A DNA stretch of 64,000 bases from Streptomyces platensis (GCF_008704855.1 NZ_CP023691.1:7688001-7752000), one strand, 5' to 3'. Counted from the stretch's first letter, positions 43,687-51,728 are shown. A program made the numbers and translations. The notes: generated from the sequence alone by a model not told the origin.

Positions 43687-44826
43687 ATGCGAATCTCGCT
43701 CCTGCAACCGGTCATCGACCGGCCAGGCCCCTGGGCATCCGTCTATGCCGATATCTCGCACAGCACCGAGGACGCCGAGAAACAGCAAGAGTTGACGGCG
43801 AGCGCCACCACGGCGCAGTTGTTCGCGCTCGGCGCGGACGAGGCCACCTGCGGCGCCGTGCACGAAGCACTGCTCACACGGCACGCAGGCGAGTCCGGGG
43901 AGCACTCCGGGCGGGTGCTGTTCGCCGCCCACGGTGAGATCGTGCTCGACACCCCGCTTCCCGGGCCTCCGGCCACCCCGTTCGCGGCCTGGGGGCCGGT
44001 GCCCAGAGTCACTCCCTTCCTGGCGGCGGTCGGCGACGACCCGGTCTGCCTGGTGGTCCGCCTGGACCGGGCGGGAGCGGACTTCGCCGTCCTCGGGGAA
44101 CGGGGCACCGAGGACGCCGGCCAGGTCAGCGGCGCCGACTGGCCCCTGCACCGCACCGCCTCGGGCGACTGGTCGGAAGGCCACTTCCGCGCCAAGGTGG
44201 AGAACACCTGGGAACACAACGCGGGAGAGATTGCCGATGCGGTGCGCAAGGCGTTCGAGGAGTGCGGCGCCGAGGCCATCGTCCTGATCGGCGACGCCCG
44301 CGAACGGCACCTGGTGCACGACAGGCTGCCCGAACCGCTGCGCGCCCTCACCTACGAGAGCGAGCACGGCGGGCGGGCGCCCGGCGCCGAGAGTACGCTG
44401 GTGGACCGGGACATCGCCCAGGTCAGGGCAGTGCAGGAACGTGAGCACATCGCGCAGGTGGCGGACCGCTTCCGCACCGGTGCGGGGCCGGGAGGCAAGA
44501 GCGCCCCGCACGCCGCGGCCGGCATCCCCGCCCTGATCGAGGCGGCACGGGAACACCGGATCGACACCTTGCTCGTCAGCCCGCACGGCTCGGACACTGC
44601 CCGGCAGGTCTGGGTGGGCTCCGAAGCCGATCAACTCGGCGTACGGGGCACGGAGTTGCCGTACCTCGGCGAGACGCGACCGGCTGCCGCACGGGCGGAT
44701 GACGCGCTGGTGCGGTCGGCGGTGGCGAGCGGCGCCGACATCGTGGTGGTCCGTGACCCCGAGCGGGCACCGTCCGGCGGGCTCGGCGCCATCCTGCGCT
44801 GGACGGACGACACGACACCCGGGTGA
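43687..44826 (+). CDS. Vms1/Ankzf1-like (baeRF) release-factor-fold protein
   Basis: This 379-aa protein resembles the Rv2629-type bacterial eRF1-like (baeRF) group, now often annotated Vms1/Ankzf1 family peptidyl-tRNA hydrolase. Recognisable parts are LLQPVIDRPGPWASVYADIS at the start, DDPVCLVVRLDRAGADFAVL, HRTASGDWSEGHFRAKVENTW (first 20 residues of the block), AIVLIGDARERHLVHDRLPE and IDTLLVSPHGSDTARQVWVG. Mycobacterial homologues are induced in dormancy, and a role in ribosome rescue or hibernation is suspected. The ATG at 43687 follows GGAGGCAG. It probably shares a stress regulon with its DUF2795 neighbour. Confidence 0.87.
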   Translation: MRISLLQPVIDRPGPWASVYADISHSTEDAEKQQELTASATTAQLFALGADEATCGAVHEALLTRHAGESGEHSGRVLFAAHGEIVLDTPLPGPPATPFAAWGPVPRVTPFLAAVGDDPVCLVVRLDRAGADFAVLGERGTEDAGQVSGADWPLHRTASGDWSEGHFRAKVENTWEHNAGEIADAVRKAFEECGAEAIVLIGDARERHLVHDRLPEPLRALTYESEHGGRAPGAESTLVDRDIAQVRAVQEREHIAQVADRFRTGAGPGGKSAPHAAAGIPALIEAAREHRIDTLLVSPHGSDTARQVWVGSEADQLGVRGTELPYLGETRPAAARADDALVRSAVASGADIVVVRDPERAPSGGLGAILRWTDDTTPG

Positions 44827-44917
44827 CCTGCCGCCCCGGCAGGCGCTCCCGGACCGACGACCCGGCCGAAGGCGGCACTTCAGGTGTGTGCCGGACGGCC
44901 ATGACGGAGGTTCACTC

Positions 44918-45046
44918 ATGTTGCGCGCGATCGCAGACGTTCTCAGGTCGATCGGCGGCGCCGTCGCCACCGTCGTCACCCTGCCCTTCCGCGCCGTGGC
45001 ACGGCTCTTCGGCGGGGCCGCGGACACCGCACGCGGACATCACTGA
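44918..45046 (+). CDS. Small amphipathic protein (42 aa)
   Basis: An ATG at 44918 is preceded by the strong ribosome site ACGGAGG (44904-44910). The 42-aa product MLRAIADVLRSIGGAVATVV continues LPFRAVARLFGGAADTARGHH. It is basic and amphipathic, with a hydrophobic middle followed by LPFRAVARLFGG, a pattern I have seen in small Streptomyces proteins. It begins 92 bp after the Vms1-like gene and before a strong terminator, so it may be the last gene of that transcript. Function is unknown; membrane association is likely. Confidence 0.6.
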   Translation: MLRAIADVLRSIGGAVATVVTLPFRAVARLFGGAADTARGHH

Positions 45047-45060
45047 CGGCGGACACCGCA

Positions 45061-45105
45061 ACGGGCCGCCCGCCGACCGGATTGCGCGGTCGGCGGGCGG
45101 CCCGT
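45061..45105. terminator. Strong bidirectional terminator
   Basis: The 18-bp arm at 45061-45078 (ACGGGCCGCCCGCCGACC) pairs perfectly with 45088-45105 around a 9-nt loop. It lies between the convergent 42-aa gene and the MFS transporter gene. Confidence 0.85.
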
Positions 45106-45122
45106 GTTGTGCGGTGGGCGTC

Positions 45123-46610
45123 TCAGTCCTGTGCTTCGGCCGCCACCGGCTTCGGGATCAGGAAGGACGTCGCGATGGCCGCGGCCAGGATGACCACGCC
45201 CGCGATCATGCCGGCGGTGTAGCCACCGGAGGACGACGGGTCCGCCGGTGACGCGGCCGTCTTGACCGCGTACAGGAGCGCGAAGCTGAGCCCCGCGCCG
45301 AGGTTGAAGGCGCCGGCGTTCAGACCGGGCAGGAAGCCCGGGTTCTCGCTGGGGGAGAGGACGATGCCCAGGCCGTTGAGGACGATGTTCGCCACGCCGG
45401 CGTAGGCGATGCCCACCAGGACGGACGTCACCAGCAGCAGGATCTGCGACTGGCTGTGCATCGTGAGCAGCATCAGCGCGACCGTCGCCACCGACCCTGC
45501 CAGACCGCACCGCAGGACGCGCCCGTAGCCGAAGGTCGCGGCCAGGCGGCCGGCCAGCGGGCCCATGGCGAGCCCGGCGAGCGCGTACGGCGACAGCGTC
45601 CACCACGCGGACTGCTCGGCGCTCATGCCGAGTCCGGCCTGGGCGTCCTGCGCGAAGGCCGGGATCAGCCCGTTCATGACGGCGAACACGCCGGTCATGG
45701 TGAGCACGGTGGTCAGCAGGGTCGCCCAGGTCGCCCGCTGCTTGAGGTGCCTGGTGGCGACCAGGGGGTGCCCGCTGCGGTTCTCGGTCCGCCAGAACAG
45801 CGCGAACGCGGCCGCGGACAGAACGAGCAGGACGGCGATCAGCGGCCAGTTGGCGGCGGCCAGCTTGCCCGCCTCGTTGAGCGCGATCAGCAGCGAGCCG
45901 ACCGAGACCACGAGCAGCGCGACCCCGGGCCAGTCCATCCGGCTCGCGGCGGCCGCCTTCGACTCGGGGGTGAGGGTGGCGACCAGAACGGTGGCCAGGG
46001 CGGCGACGACCGCCATCGCCCAGAACACCGACGCGAAGCCGTGGCTGTCGGCCAGGTAGCCGCCCGCGAGGGAGTCGACACCGGCGATACCGCCGTTGAC
46101 GGCGGTGATCACGCCCAGCAGGGTGCCGTACCGCTTCGGCTCCTGCACCTCCACCCGCAGCATGATCAGACACAGCGGGACGACCGGACCGGAGACACCC
46201 TGGATGATCCGGCCGGCGAACAGCATCGGCACACTGGTCGCCAGCGCGGCGACGACACAGCCGACGACCATCAGGCCGAGCATTCCGGCCAGCACCCGGC
46301 GGCGCCCGATGACATCGCCCAGCCGCGGGAGGAAGAGCGAGAACAGCGCCGCCGAGGTGAAGAACGCGGTCTGGGTGAGGCCGATCTCCGCGGAGCTGGC
46401 GCCGAGGGTGTCCTCGATGTTCTTCAGCGCGGGGCTGAGCATGCTGGCGTTGAGCTGGAAGGCGAAACAGGCCGCGAGCAGCGCGGTGACCAGTACGCCT
46501 ATACGGACCCCGGACCCGCCGCCGGTCCCTTCAGCGGGGCGCCGGCCGGTGGCGGTGCTCACCTCGGCGACGGTGCTCTTGGCGGTGTTCTTGGCGGTGG
46601 ATGTGTTCAT
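45123..46610 (-). CDS. MFS transporter, coupled to nucleoside hydrolase
   Basis: This 495-aa protein is a major facilitator with about 12-14 membrane helices. The cytosolic signature GDVIGRRR lies after helix 2, RIIQGVSGPVVPLCLIML marks helix 4, and GRLAATFGYGRVLRCGLAGS a later loop. Its ATG overlaps the stop codon of the nucleoside hydrolase gene (ATGA), so the two are translationally coupled. The pairing suggests import of nucleosides, or export of their products. A divergent LacI-type regulator with two operators sits upstream of the operon. Confidence 0.9.
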   Translation of the reverse strand: MNTSTAKNTAKSTVAEVSTATGRRPAEGTGGGSGVRIGVLVTALLAACFAFQLNASMLSPALKNIEDTLGASSAEIGLTQTAFFTSAALFSLFLPRLGDVIGRRRVLAGMLGLMVVGCVVAALATSVPMLFAGRIIQGVSGPVVPLCLIMLRVEVQEPKRYGTLLGVITAVNGGIAGVDSLAGGYLADSHGFASVFWAMAVVAALATVLVATLTPESKAAAASRMDWPGVALLVVSVGSLLIALNEAGKLAAANWPLIAVLLVLSAAAFALFWRTENRSGHPLVATRHLKQRATWATLLTTVLTMTGVFAVMNGLIPAFAQDAQAGLGMSAEQSAWWTLSPYALAGLAMGPLAGRLAATFGYGRVLRCGLAGSVATVALMLLTMHSQSQILLLVTSVLVGIAYAGVANIVLNGLGIVLSPSENPGFLPGLNAGAFNLGAGLSFALLYAVKTAASPADPSSSGGYTAGMIAGVVILAAAIATSFLIPKPVAAEAQD

Positions 46611-47554
46611 GCCTCGATGTCGCCGATCCGCTCAAGGGCGTCCACGACGAGGTTCCAGAACCGCTCGTGGTCCAGCTTGACCGCGACCTGGGTGGTGCAG
46701 TCCTCCGGGGCGGGCGCCCGGAAGTCCGTGACGGTCATCCCGACCGTCAGCGCACCGCGCAGCTCGATGTCGACCGGGGCCTTCCGTACGGTCATCACGT
46801 CCGGGTCGATGACGTAGGCGACCGCGCACGGGTCGTGTACCGGCGGGTAGGTGAAGCCCTGGTTCTCCCGGTAGGCCTCGCGGAAGAAGTCCAGCAGCTC
46901 ACCGACGAACTTGGCGGGGCGGGTGCCGACCGCGGCGATCTTCGCATCGACCTCGGGGGTCGCCAGTGCCTGGTGCGTCAGATCGAGGCCGACCATGGTG
47001 ACCGGCCAGCGCTCGTTGAAGACGATATGCGCGGCCTCGGGGTCGATGATGATGTTGAACTCGGCGACCGCGCTCCAGTTGCCCTCGTGGTAGCCGCCGC
47101 CCATCAGGACGACCTCGCGGACCCGCTCCGCGATCCGCGGCTCCTTGCGGACGGCCAGCGCGATGTTCGTCAGGCCCGCGGTCGGGACGATGGTGATCTC
47201 GCCGGGCTCGTGCGACATCACCGTGTCGATGATCAGGTCCACCGCGTGCCGGCGGTCCAGCTCGATGGCCGGCTCGGGCAGCTCCGGGCCGTCCAGACCG
47301 GTCTCGCCGTGGATGTCCGGCGCCGTCTCGATGGCCCGGACCAGCGGACGGGGGCAGCCGGCGGCGAAGGGTACGCCCGTGATCCCGGCGATCCGCGCCA
47401 CGGACAGCGCGTTGCGGGTCACCTTCTCCAGCGTCTGGTTCCCGACCACGGTCGTCACGGCGACCAGTTCGACATCGGGGTTGCCATGTGCCAGGAGCAT
47501 GGCGATCGCATCGTCATGCCCCGGGTCGCAGTCGAGGATGATCTTTCTGGCCAA
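46607..47554 (-). CDS. Inosine/uridine-preferring nucleoside hydrolase
   Basis: This 315-aa enzyme splits nucleosides into base and ribose. The calcium-binding motif DCDPGHDDA is at residues 8-16, followed by VTTVVGNQTLEKVTRNAL, LMGGGYHEGNWSAVAEFNII and VHDPCAVAYVIDP, all family landmarks. I use the TTG at 47554 because AAAGGGG precedes it and the conserved strand begins at once; a longer frame upstream has no such support. It is the first gene of an operon with an MFS transporter and is probably repressed by the divergent LacI protein. Confidence 0.9.
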   Translation of the reverse strand: MARKIILDCDPGHDDAIAMLLAHGNPDVELVAVTTVVGNQTLEKVTRNALSVARIAGITGVPFAAGCPRPLVRAIETAPDIHGETGLDGPELPEPAIELDRRHAVDLIIDTVMSHEPGEITIVPTAGLTNIALAVRKEPRIAERVREVVLMGGGYHEGNWSAVAEFNIIIDPEAAHIVFNERWPVTMVGLDLTHQALATPEVDAKIAAVGTRPAKFVGELLDFFREAYRENQGFTYPPVHDPCAVAYVIDPDVMTVRKAPVDIELRGALTVGMTVTDFRAPAPEDCTTQVAVKLDHERFWNLVVDALERIGDIEA

Positions 47555-47695
47555 CGGAAGAGCCCCTTTGCTCTGCTGCTCGGAAATGTGGTGCGGAGTG
47601 GTGATGCGGGGCCGGTATGGCCTCCGGTGCACAGCGCGCCCGGCGGTCACCCATGGCGAGCCCGGGCGGGAAGTCAGCCACGAGCGAGCAACATG

Positions 47696-47709
47696 GGAAA
47701 ACGTTCTCC
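47696..47709. promoter_or_regulatory. LacI-type operator 1
   Basis: GGAAAACGTTCTCC has a palindromic core AACGTT flanked by GG and CC, the GGnnAACGTTnnCC pattern of LacI/GalR sites. It lies 142 bp upstream of the nucleoside hydrolase start. An identical-pattern site occurs 122 bp away near the LacI gene. Confidence 0.65.
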
Positions 47710-47817
47710 GGAAACTTGACCCATGGACTGGCCGGTTGTCAACGGTTCAATCTCTGGCCTACCGGGCGTTATCGGGGCGAAACGCGGCCGGTGTGGCGGG
47801 GAGAACGACCTCCCATG

Positions 47818-47831
47818 GGACAACGTTTGCC
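47818..47831. promoter_or_regulatory. LacI-type operator 2
   Basis: GGACAACGTTTGCC has the same GGnnAACGTTnnCC pattern as operator 1. It lies 66 bp upstream of the LacI-type gene start, placed for autoregulation. Looping between the two sites is possible. Confidence 0.65.
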
Positions 47832-47896
47832 AGGCAGGCAGCGGAGCGTATGCTCCCTCCGGTCCGGGCGGGCCGAGCGAAGGGAGCCGGGAGACG

Positions 47897-48916
47897 GTGG
47901 CCGAAGTCACGCTGAAAGACGTCGCGCTGGCATCGGGCTGCTCCATCGCCACGGTCTCCCGCGTGCTGGCCGGCACCCGTCCGGTCGGCGTCGAGACCGC
48001 CCGCACCGTACGCGAGGCGGCCGAGCGGCTGGGCTACCGCCCCAACCATGTGGCCCGCGCCCTGCGCAGCCGCTCCACCGGCACCGTCGGTCTCGTCCTG
48101 CCGCAGATCACCAACCCGTTCTTCCCCTCCCTCGTCCGGGAGCTGGAGCATGCGCTGCACGCCGAGGGGCGGGCCGTGCTGCTCGCCGACTGCGATGACG
48201 ACCCGGTGACCGAGGCGGCCCGGATCGGCGCGTTCCTGGGACGGCAGGTCGATGCGCTGCTGCTGATACCCGTCGACGAGCGGCGCAGCCGGGAGGCGGT
48301 GGCGAGCGCGGCCGCCCAGGTGCCGCTGGTGCTGCTCGACCGCGGCTGCGGCCCCGGCGTCGCCGACTCCGTCGCCGTCGACAACGCCGCCGGTATGGCC
48401 CTCGTACTCGATCATCTGGCCGCGACGGGCCGCCGCCGCCCCTGCTTCGTGGGAGCCGCCGGAACCGCGTCGGCGGCGGTCGAACGGCGCGCGGCGTACG
48501 AGGCGGGGGCCGCGGCGCTGGACCCCGAAGCCCCCGGGCGCGTCGCGCTCGGCGACTTCTCGGTGGAGTGGGGACGCGCCGCCGTCGACCGTCTCCGGCC
48601 CTCCCGGCCGGACGCCCTGATCTGCGCCAACGACCTCATCGCCGCCGGTGCCCTCCAGCGTCTGCGGCAGTTGGGTGCGGACGTACCGGGCGAGGTCGCC
48701 GTCACCGGCTTCGACGACATCCCGCTCGCCGGCCTCGCCGACCCGGCGCTGACCACCGTCCGCCAGCCGGTCGGCGAACTGGCCGCGGAGGCCGCCCGCC
48801 TGCTGAGCCGCCGGCCGTCCACCGCGGACCCCGGCCCACGCCGCACGATCCGGCTCGCACCGCACCTGGTCGTCCGGGCCTCCAGTGCGCCGGCCGGGGT
48901 CTCTCCGGCCCGCTGA
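47897..48916 (+). CDS. LacI family transcriptional regulator
   Basis: This 339-aa protein has the LacI headpiece at residues 3-55 (LKDVALASGCSIATVSRVLA, with hinge RPNHVARALRSRSTGTVGLV) and a type-1 periplasmic-binding-like ligand domain (LPQITNPFFPSLVRELEHAL, VDALLLIPVDERRSREAV, DALICANDLIAAGALQRLRQ, AVTGFDDIPLAGLADPALTT). The GTG at 47897 fits the headpiece start, after GGGAGCCGGGAG. It is divergent from the nucleoside hydrolase-MFS operon, with two matching operators between, so a nucleoside or ribose-type inducer is the simplest guess. Confidence 0.93.
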   Translation: MAEVTLKDVALASGCSIATVSRVLAGTRPVGVETARTVREAAERLGYRPNHVARALRSRSTGTVGLVLPQITNPFFPSLVRELEHALHAEGRAVLLADCDDDPVTEAARIGAFLGRQVDALLLIPVDERRSREAVASAAAQVPLVLLDRGCGPGVADSVAVDNAAGMALVLDHLAATGRRRPCFVGAAGTASAAVERRAAYEAGAAALDPEAPGRVALGDFSVEWGRAAVDRLRPSRPDALICANDLIAAGALQRLRQLGADVPGEVAVTGFDDIPLAGLADPALTTVRQPVGELAAEAARLLSRRPSTADPGPRRTIRLAPHLVVRASSAPAGVSPAR

Positions 48917-49218
48917 CCGAGGCGCCTCACCTGCGCATGATGTTGCGTCAAGAATGCTGCAAGCACGGTTAGTTGGGCGCCTGCGCGTCCGGTACGCGCT
49001 CACCCGCCGCCATGGCCTGCCGTCGGCATGACACGCACCCCTCCCGTGCGCCGCACCTCTTGACCGTACGCGGTCAGCGAGTAAAGTCTAGACCAATTGG
49101 TGTGCACCTTCGCGTCATTCACCCCCTCGGTGAGGCTTCCGGCGGGTGGACGTGCGGCGCCGCGGCGGCGTCGGGTCCACTGCTTTCGCGTGGCGGCCTC
49201 TCTCGCGAAAGGTTTGAC
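48917..49218. other. Promoter region of the LPMO gene, 302 bp
   Basis: This gap between the LacI-type gene and the LPMO gene is unusually AT-rich around 49080-49130. It holds the DasR-like site (listed separately) and CGCGAAAGG just before the LPMO start as a ribosome site. No coding frame is supported. Confidence 0.5.
49084..49095. promoter_or_regulatory. DasR-like responsive element upstream of LPMO
   Basis: AAGTCTAGACCA matches 10 of 12 positions of the core TGGTCTAGACCA of dre sites bound by DasR, the GlcNAc-responsive repressor of chitin genes in Streptomyces. It lies 124 bp upstream of the chitin-type LPMO gene. Another half site CCAATTGG follows directly. Confidence 0.6.
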
Positions 49219-49737
49219 ATGCACAGGAAAAGAAAGCTGGCCCTCGCCCTCGGTGCGGGCATCGCCCCGCTGCTCGTCGTCACCCTGCCGGTCAACCCGG
49301 CGAGCGCGCACGGCTATGTGTCCTCGCCGCCCAGCCGGCAGGCACAGTGCGCCGCGGGCACCATCGATTGCGGTCCGGTCAAGTGGGAGCCGCAGAGCGT
49401 CGAGGGCCCCAAGGGCCTGACCAGCTGTAGCGGCGGCAACAGCCGGTTCGCCGAACTCGACGATGACAGCAGGGGCTGGAAAGTCACCCCGATCGGCAGC
49501 TCCCAGACCTTCAACTGGCGGCTGACCGCCCGTCATTCCACCAGCACCTGGCAGTACTTCGCCGGCGGGCGGAAGGTCGCCGAGTTCAACGACGGAGGTG
49601 CGCAGCCACCGGCGACGGTCTCGCACACCGTCAACTTCGGCGGCCTCACCGGCAAACAGAAGGTCCTCGCGGTCTGGAACATCGCCGACACCGCGAATGC
49701 CTTCTACGCCTGTATCGACGTCACGATCGGCGGCTAG
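49219..49737 (+). CDS. Secreted AA10 lytic polysaccharide monooxygenase (chitin-active type)
   Basis: This 172-aa protein is a single-domain AA10 copper oxidase that breaks crystalline polysaccharides, usually chitin. A 30-residue signal peptide ends ASA, so the mature protein starts with His31, the first ligand of the copper histidine brace; His106 in LTARHSTSTWQYF is the second, and Phe162 in NAFYAC the axial residue. HGYVSSPPSRQAQC and GPQ-like blocks are typical. It lacks a carbohydrate-binding module. The ATG at 49219 is supported by the signal peptide. A DasR-like site upstream links it to GlcNAc-controlled chitin use. Confidence 0.95.
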   Translation: MHRKRKLALALGAGIAPLLVVTLPVNPASAHGYVSSPPSRQAQCAAGTIDCGPVKWEPQSVEGPKGLTSCSGGNSRFAELDDDSRGWKVTPIGSSQTFNWRLTARHSTSTWQYFAGGRKVAEFNDGGAQPPATVSHTVNFGGLTGKQKVLAVWNIADTANAFYACIDVTIGG

Positions 49738-49897
49738 CCTCCCGTCTCCTCCCTCATCCCTCCCGTCCCCGCCGCCCCGTCTCCCTCCACCGGTCACCTC
49801 CGTGAGCGGCGGCGAGCAGGGCGACGGGGGCGGCGGGGCACCCGTTACGATCGGCCCATTCATGGCCGTTGTGCGTGGCCGCTGCCGGGAGGAAGAG

Positions 49898-50845
49898 ATG
49901 GGCCTGTTCCGCCGAGGACCGAAGCGGGATTCCCGCGAACTGGCACGCGACGGGGAGTTCAGCTTCTTCTCCGAGCGCGAGGGCGGTGTCTTCAGATCAC
50001 AGGTCCGGCAGGCCTTCGCGGAACGGGGGCTCGAAGTCACCGCGTACGCGGGCGTGGTCACCGACTCCGCGGGCCGGCAGTTCGGCCTCGGCAACCTCGC
50101 CGCGGTGTGCCACCGCGACCGGCGCGGGGAGCGCAGCTGGCCCGCGCTGATCCGGGATCACGTCGGCAAGGTGCTCCGTACGATGGACGGCCCGCAGCCG
50201 CTGGAGATCCTCAGCGGGGACGAGATCCGGGCCTGTCTGTACCCCCGTGTGGTCGCCCAGGAGACGCTGCCCGCCTCGGACTCCTTCCGCTACGGCCGGG
50301 CGCCGGCGCCGGGGCTGCGGGAAGTGCTCGCCCTCGATCTGCCCGAGGCGGTGCAGATGCTCAGCGAGGACTCGCTGACCGATCTCGGGGACGTGGCCGA
50401 GCTGCGGATCCGGGCGATGAACAATCTGCGGGCGCTGCCGGTCGAAGGGCATGAAACGGTACGGCGCGGCGACGGTTCGGCGTTCGAGGTGCTGCTCGGC
50501 GACTCCTTCTTCACCGCGAGCCGGGTGCTGGTCCTCGACGAGCTGGTGCAGCGGCTCATGGGCACCGGGCTCACGCCGGACGGTGCGCTGGTCGCGCTGC
50601 CTTTCCGGCACCAGCTGGCGTTCCACCGCATCCACGACGCGCAGGTCATCCCGGCGCTTCAGGCCATGGCGCAGTTCGCTGCGGCCGGTCACGAGGACGC
50701 GGCGGGCGCGATCAGCCCCAGGGTGTTCTGGTGGCGCCGGGGCGTGATGACCCCGCTGAGCGAGCCGGACGGGGACGGGCTGCGGGTGGTGGCGGACGCG
50801 GACTTCCAGGAGATGCTGGAACGGCTGGTGCAGGGCGAGGCCTGA
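49898..50845 (+). CDS. Uncharacterised protein, possibly DUF1444-like
   Basis: This 315-aa soluble protein starts at the ATG at 49898 after GGGAGGAAGAG. It opens GLFRRGPKRDSRELARDGEF and contains GLEVTAYAGVVTDSAGRQFG, FGLGNLAAVCHRD and a C-terminal region FFTASRVLVLDELVQRLMGT with ALPFRHQLAFHRIHDAQVIP. The last part resembles DUF1444-like proteins in hydrophobic pattern, but I am not certain of the family. There is no signal peptide or membrane span. It seems monocistronic and ends before a strong terminator. Function is unknown. Confidence 0.78.
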   Translation: MGLFRRGPKRDSRELARDGEFSFFSEREGGVFRSQVRQAFAERGLEVTAYAGVVTDSAGRQFGLGNLAAVCHRDRRGERSWPALIRDHVGKVLRTMDGPQPLEILSGDEIRACLYPRVVAQETLPASDSFRYGRAPAPGLREVLALDLPEAVQMLSEDSLTDLGDVAELRIRAMNNLRALPVEGHETVRRGDGSAFEVLLGDSFFTASRVLVLDELVQRLMGTGLTPDGALVALPFRHQLAFHRIHDAQVIPALQAMAQFAAAGHEDAAGAISPRVFWWRRGVMTPLSEPDGDGLRVVADADFQEMLERLVQGEA

Positions 50846-50880
50846 GGGGCGGGACGGCGGGCACCGCGCCCGGCCCGTAC

Positions 50881-50901
50881 AAGATTTTCTCGCGAAATCT
50901 T
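50881..50901. repeat. AT-containing inverted repeat
   Basis: AAGATTT at 50881-50887 and AAATCTT at 50895-50901 flank TCTCGCG. It lies 35 bp after the preceding stop and before a stronger terminator hairpin. It could be a small operator or part of the termination region. Confidence 0.4.
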
Positions 50902-50942
50902 CAGCGTGCGGGAACCTGAACCGCCTTCCACCCGTTTCTACA

Positions 50943-50982
50943 AGTGAGGCCCCACGCTCTCCCCCGTGCGTGGGGCCTCACT
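50943..50982. terminator. Bidirectional terminator
   Basis: AGTGAGGCCCCACGC (50943-50957) pairs perfectly over 15 bp with GCGTGGGGCCTCACT (50968-50982) around a 10-nt loop. It lies between the convergent uncharacterised gene and the DUF779 gene. Confidence 0.85.
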
Positions 50983-51025
50983 CTGTGCCCGCCCGGGGTC
51001 TCCCGGCGCCCGGCCGCCCGCCGCT

Positions 51026-51454
51026 TCAGCCGCTGAGCCCCGCGCGTTCCTCTTCGGTGAACAACCGTGAGCGGATCAGAAAGCGCACTCCCTCCGGCGC
51101 CTCCAGCGAGAACCCGCTGCCCCGCCCCGGTACGACGTCCACCGTCAGATGGGTGTGCTGCCAGCGCGCGAACTGGTCGGCCGACATCCAGAAGTCCACC
51201 GGCTCCCGCACGCCCTCCACGCCCAGCCGGGCCAGCAGCACATCCGACGATCCCGTACGGAATTCCCCCGCCGGGTAGCACATGGGGGCGCTGCCGTCGC
51301 AGCAGCCGCCGGACTGGTGGAACATCAGCGGGCCGTGCTCCTTCCGCAGCAGCCGCAGCAGTTCGGTCGCCGCCGCGGTGAGCCCGACCCGTGCCGTGCC
51401 CTCCGGGGCCGCGGGGCCCGGAGCGGCCGTCTCGCACCCGTCGCCGGCGGCCAT
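51026..51454 (-). CDS. DUF779 family protein
   Basis: This 142-aa protein matches DUF779, a family usually encoded next to NAD-dependent aldehyde dehydrogenases (ExaC/Adh type). Diagnostic blocks are HGPLMFHQSGGCCDGSAPMC with its CC pair, and FWMSADQFARWQHTHLTVDV with RGSGFSLEAPEGVRFLIRSR. The clustered Cys and His residues suggest metal binding. Here no intact dehydrogenase gene is adjacent. Its ATG (51454) overlaps the stop of a 27-codon ORF with a strong ribosome site (TGATG), implying translational coupling. A LAL regulator lies divergent. Confidence 0.88.
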   Translation of the reverse strand: MAAGDGCETAAPGPAAPEGTARVGLTAAATELLRLLRKEHGPLMFHQSGGCCDGSAPMCYPAGEFRTGSSDVLLARLGVEGVREPVDFWMSADQFARWQHTHLTVDVVPGRGSGFSLEAPEGVRFLIRSRLFTEEERAGLSG

Positions 51455-51537
51455 CAGAAGCGGCCCGGCTTGCCGAAACGGCCCCGCTTCGTGGCGGGGC
51501 GGCTGACCGGCAGATTCTTCGTCCCCGGTGGGTACAT
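51454..51537 (-). CDS. Tiny basic ORF (27 aa) coupled to DUF779 gene
   Basis: An ATG at 51537 is preceded on the minus strand by AGGAGAGG seven bases away, one of the best ribosome sites in the window. The 27-aa product is Pro- and Arg/Lys-rich (MYPPGTKNLPVSRPATKR, then GRFGKPGRF). Its TGA overlaps the DUF779 ATG. It may be a leader peptide that sets DUF779 translation, or a small basic protein. The segment TKNLPVS also recalls the TKNLLVS near the C-terminus of aldehyde dehydrogenases, so a decayed dehydrogenase end is a weaker alternative. Confidence 0.45.
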   Translation of the reverse strand: MYPPGTKNLPVSRPATKRGRFGKPGRF

Positions 51538-51670
51538 GTGTCGTCCTCTCCTGGCCCTTCCGCTCCTGACCAGCGGAAACGGATGTTGTTCGGTGGGCCG
51601 GGGCGGGCCGCCCGGGCCCGGCCGGATCGTGCCCACCGAGCCGTCCCGGCGGCGCCGGTCCAGTTAACTC

Positions 51671-51697
51671 CGTGCAAGGTTGCGACATGGTTGCACG
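51671..51697. promoter_or_regulatory. Inverted repeat in DUF779/LAL divergent spacer
   Basis: CGTGCAA at 51671-51677 and TTGCACG at 51691-51697 are perfect 7-bp arms separated by 13 bp. GGTTGC also occurs twice within it. It lies between the two divergent genes and could bind the LuxR-type regulator encoded to its right. Confidence 0.45.
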
Positions 51698-51728
51698 CGA
51701 CGCCGTGATGTAAGGGCAAGCACCGGCC

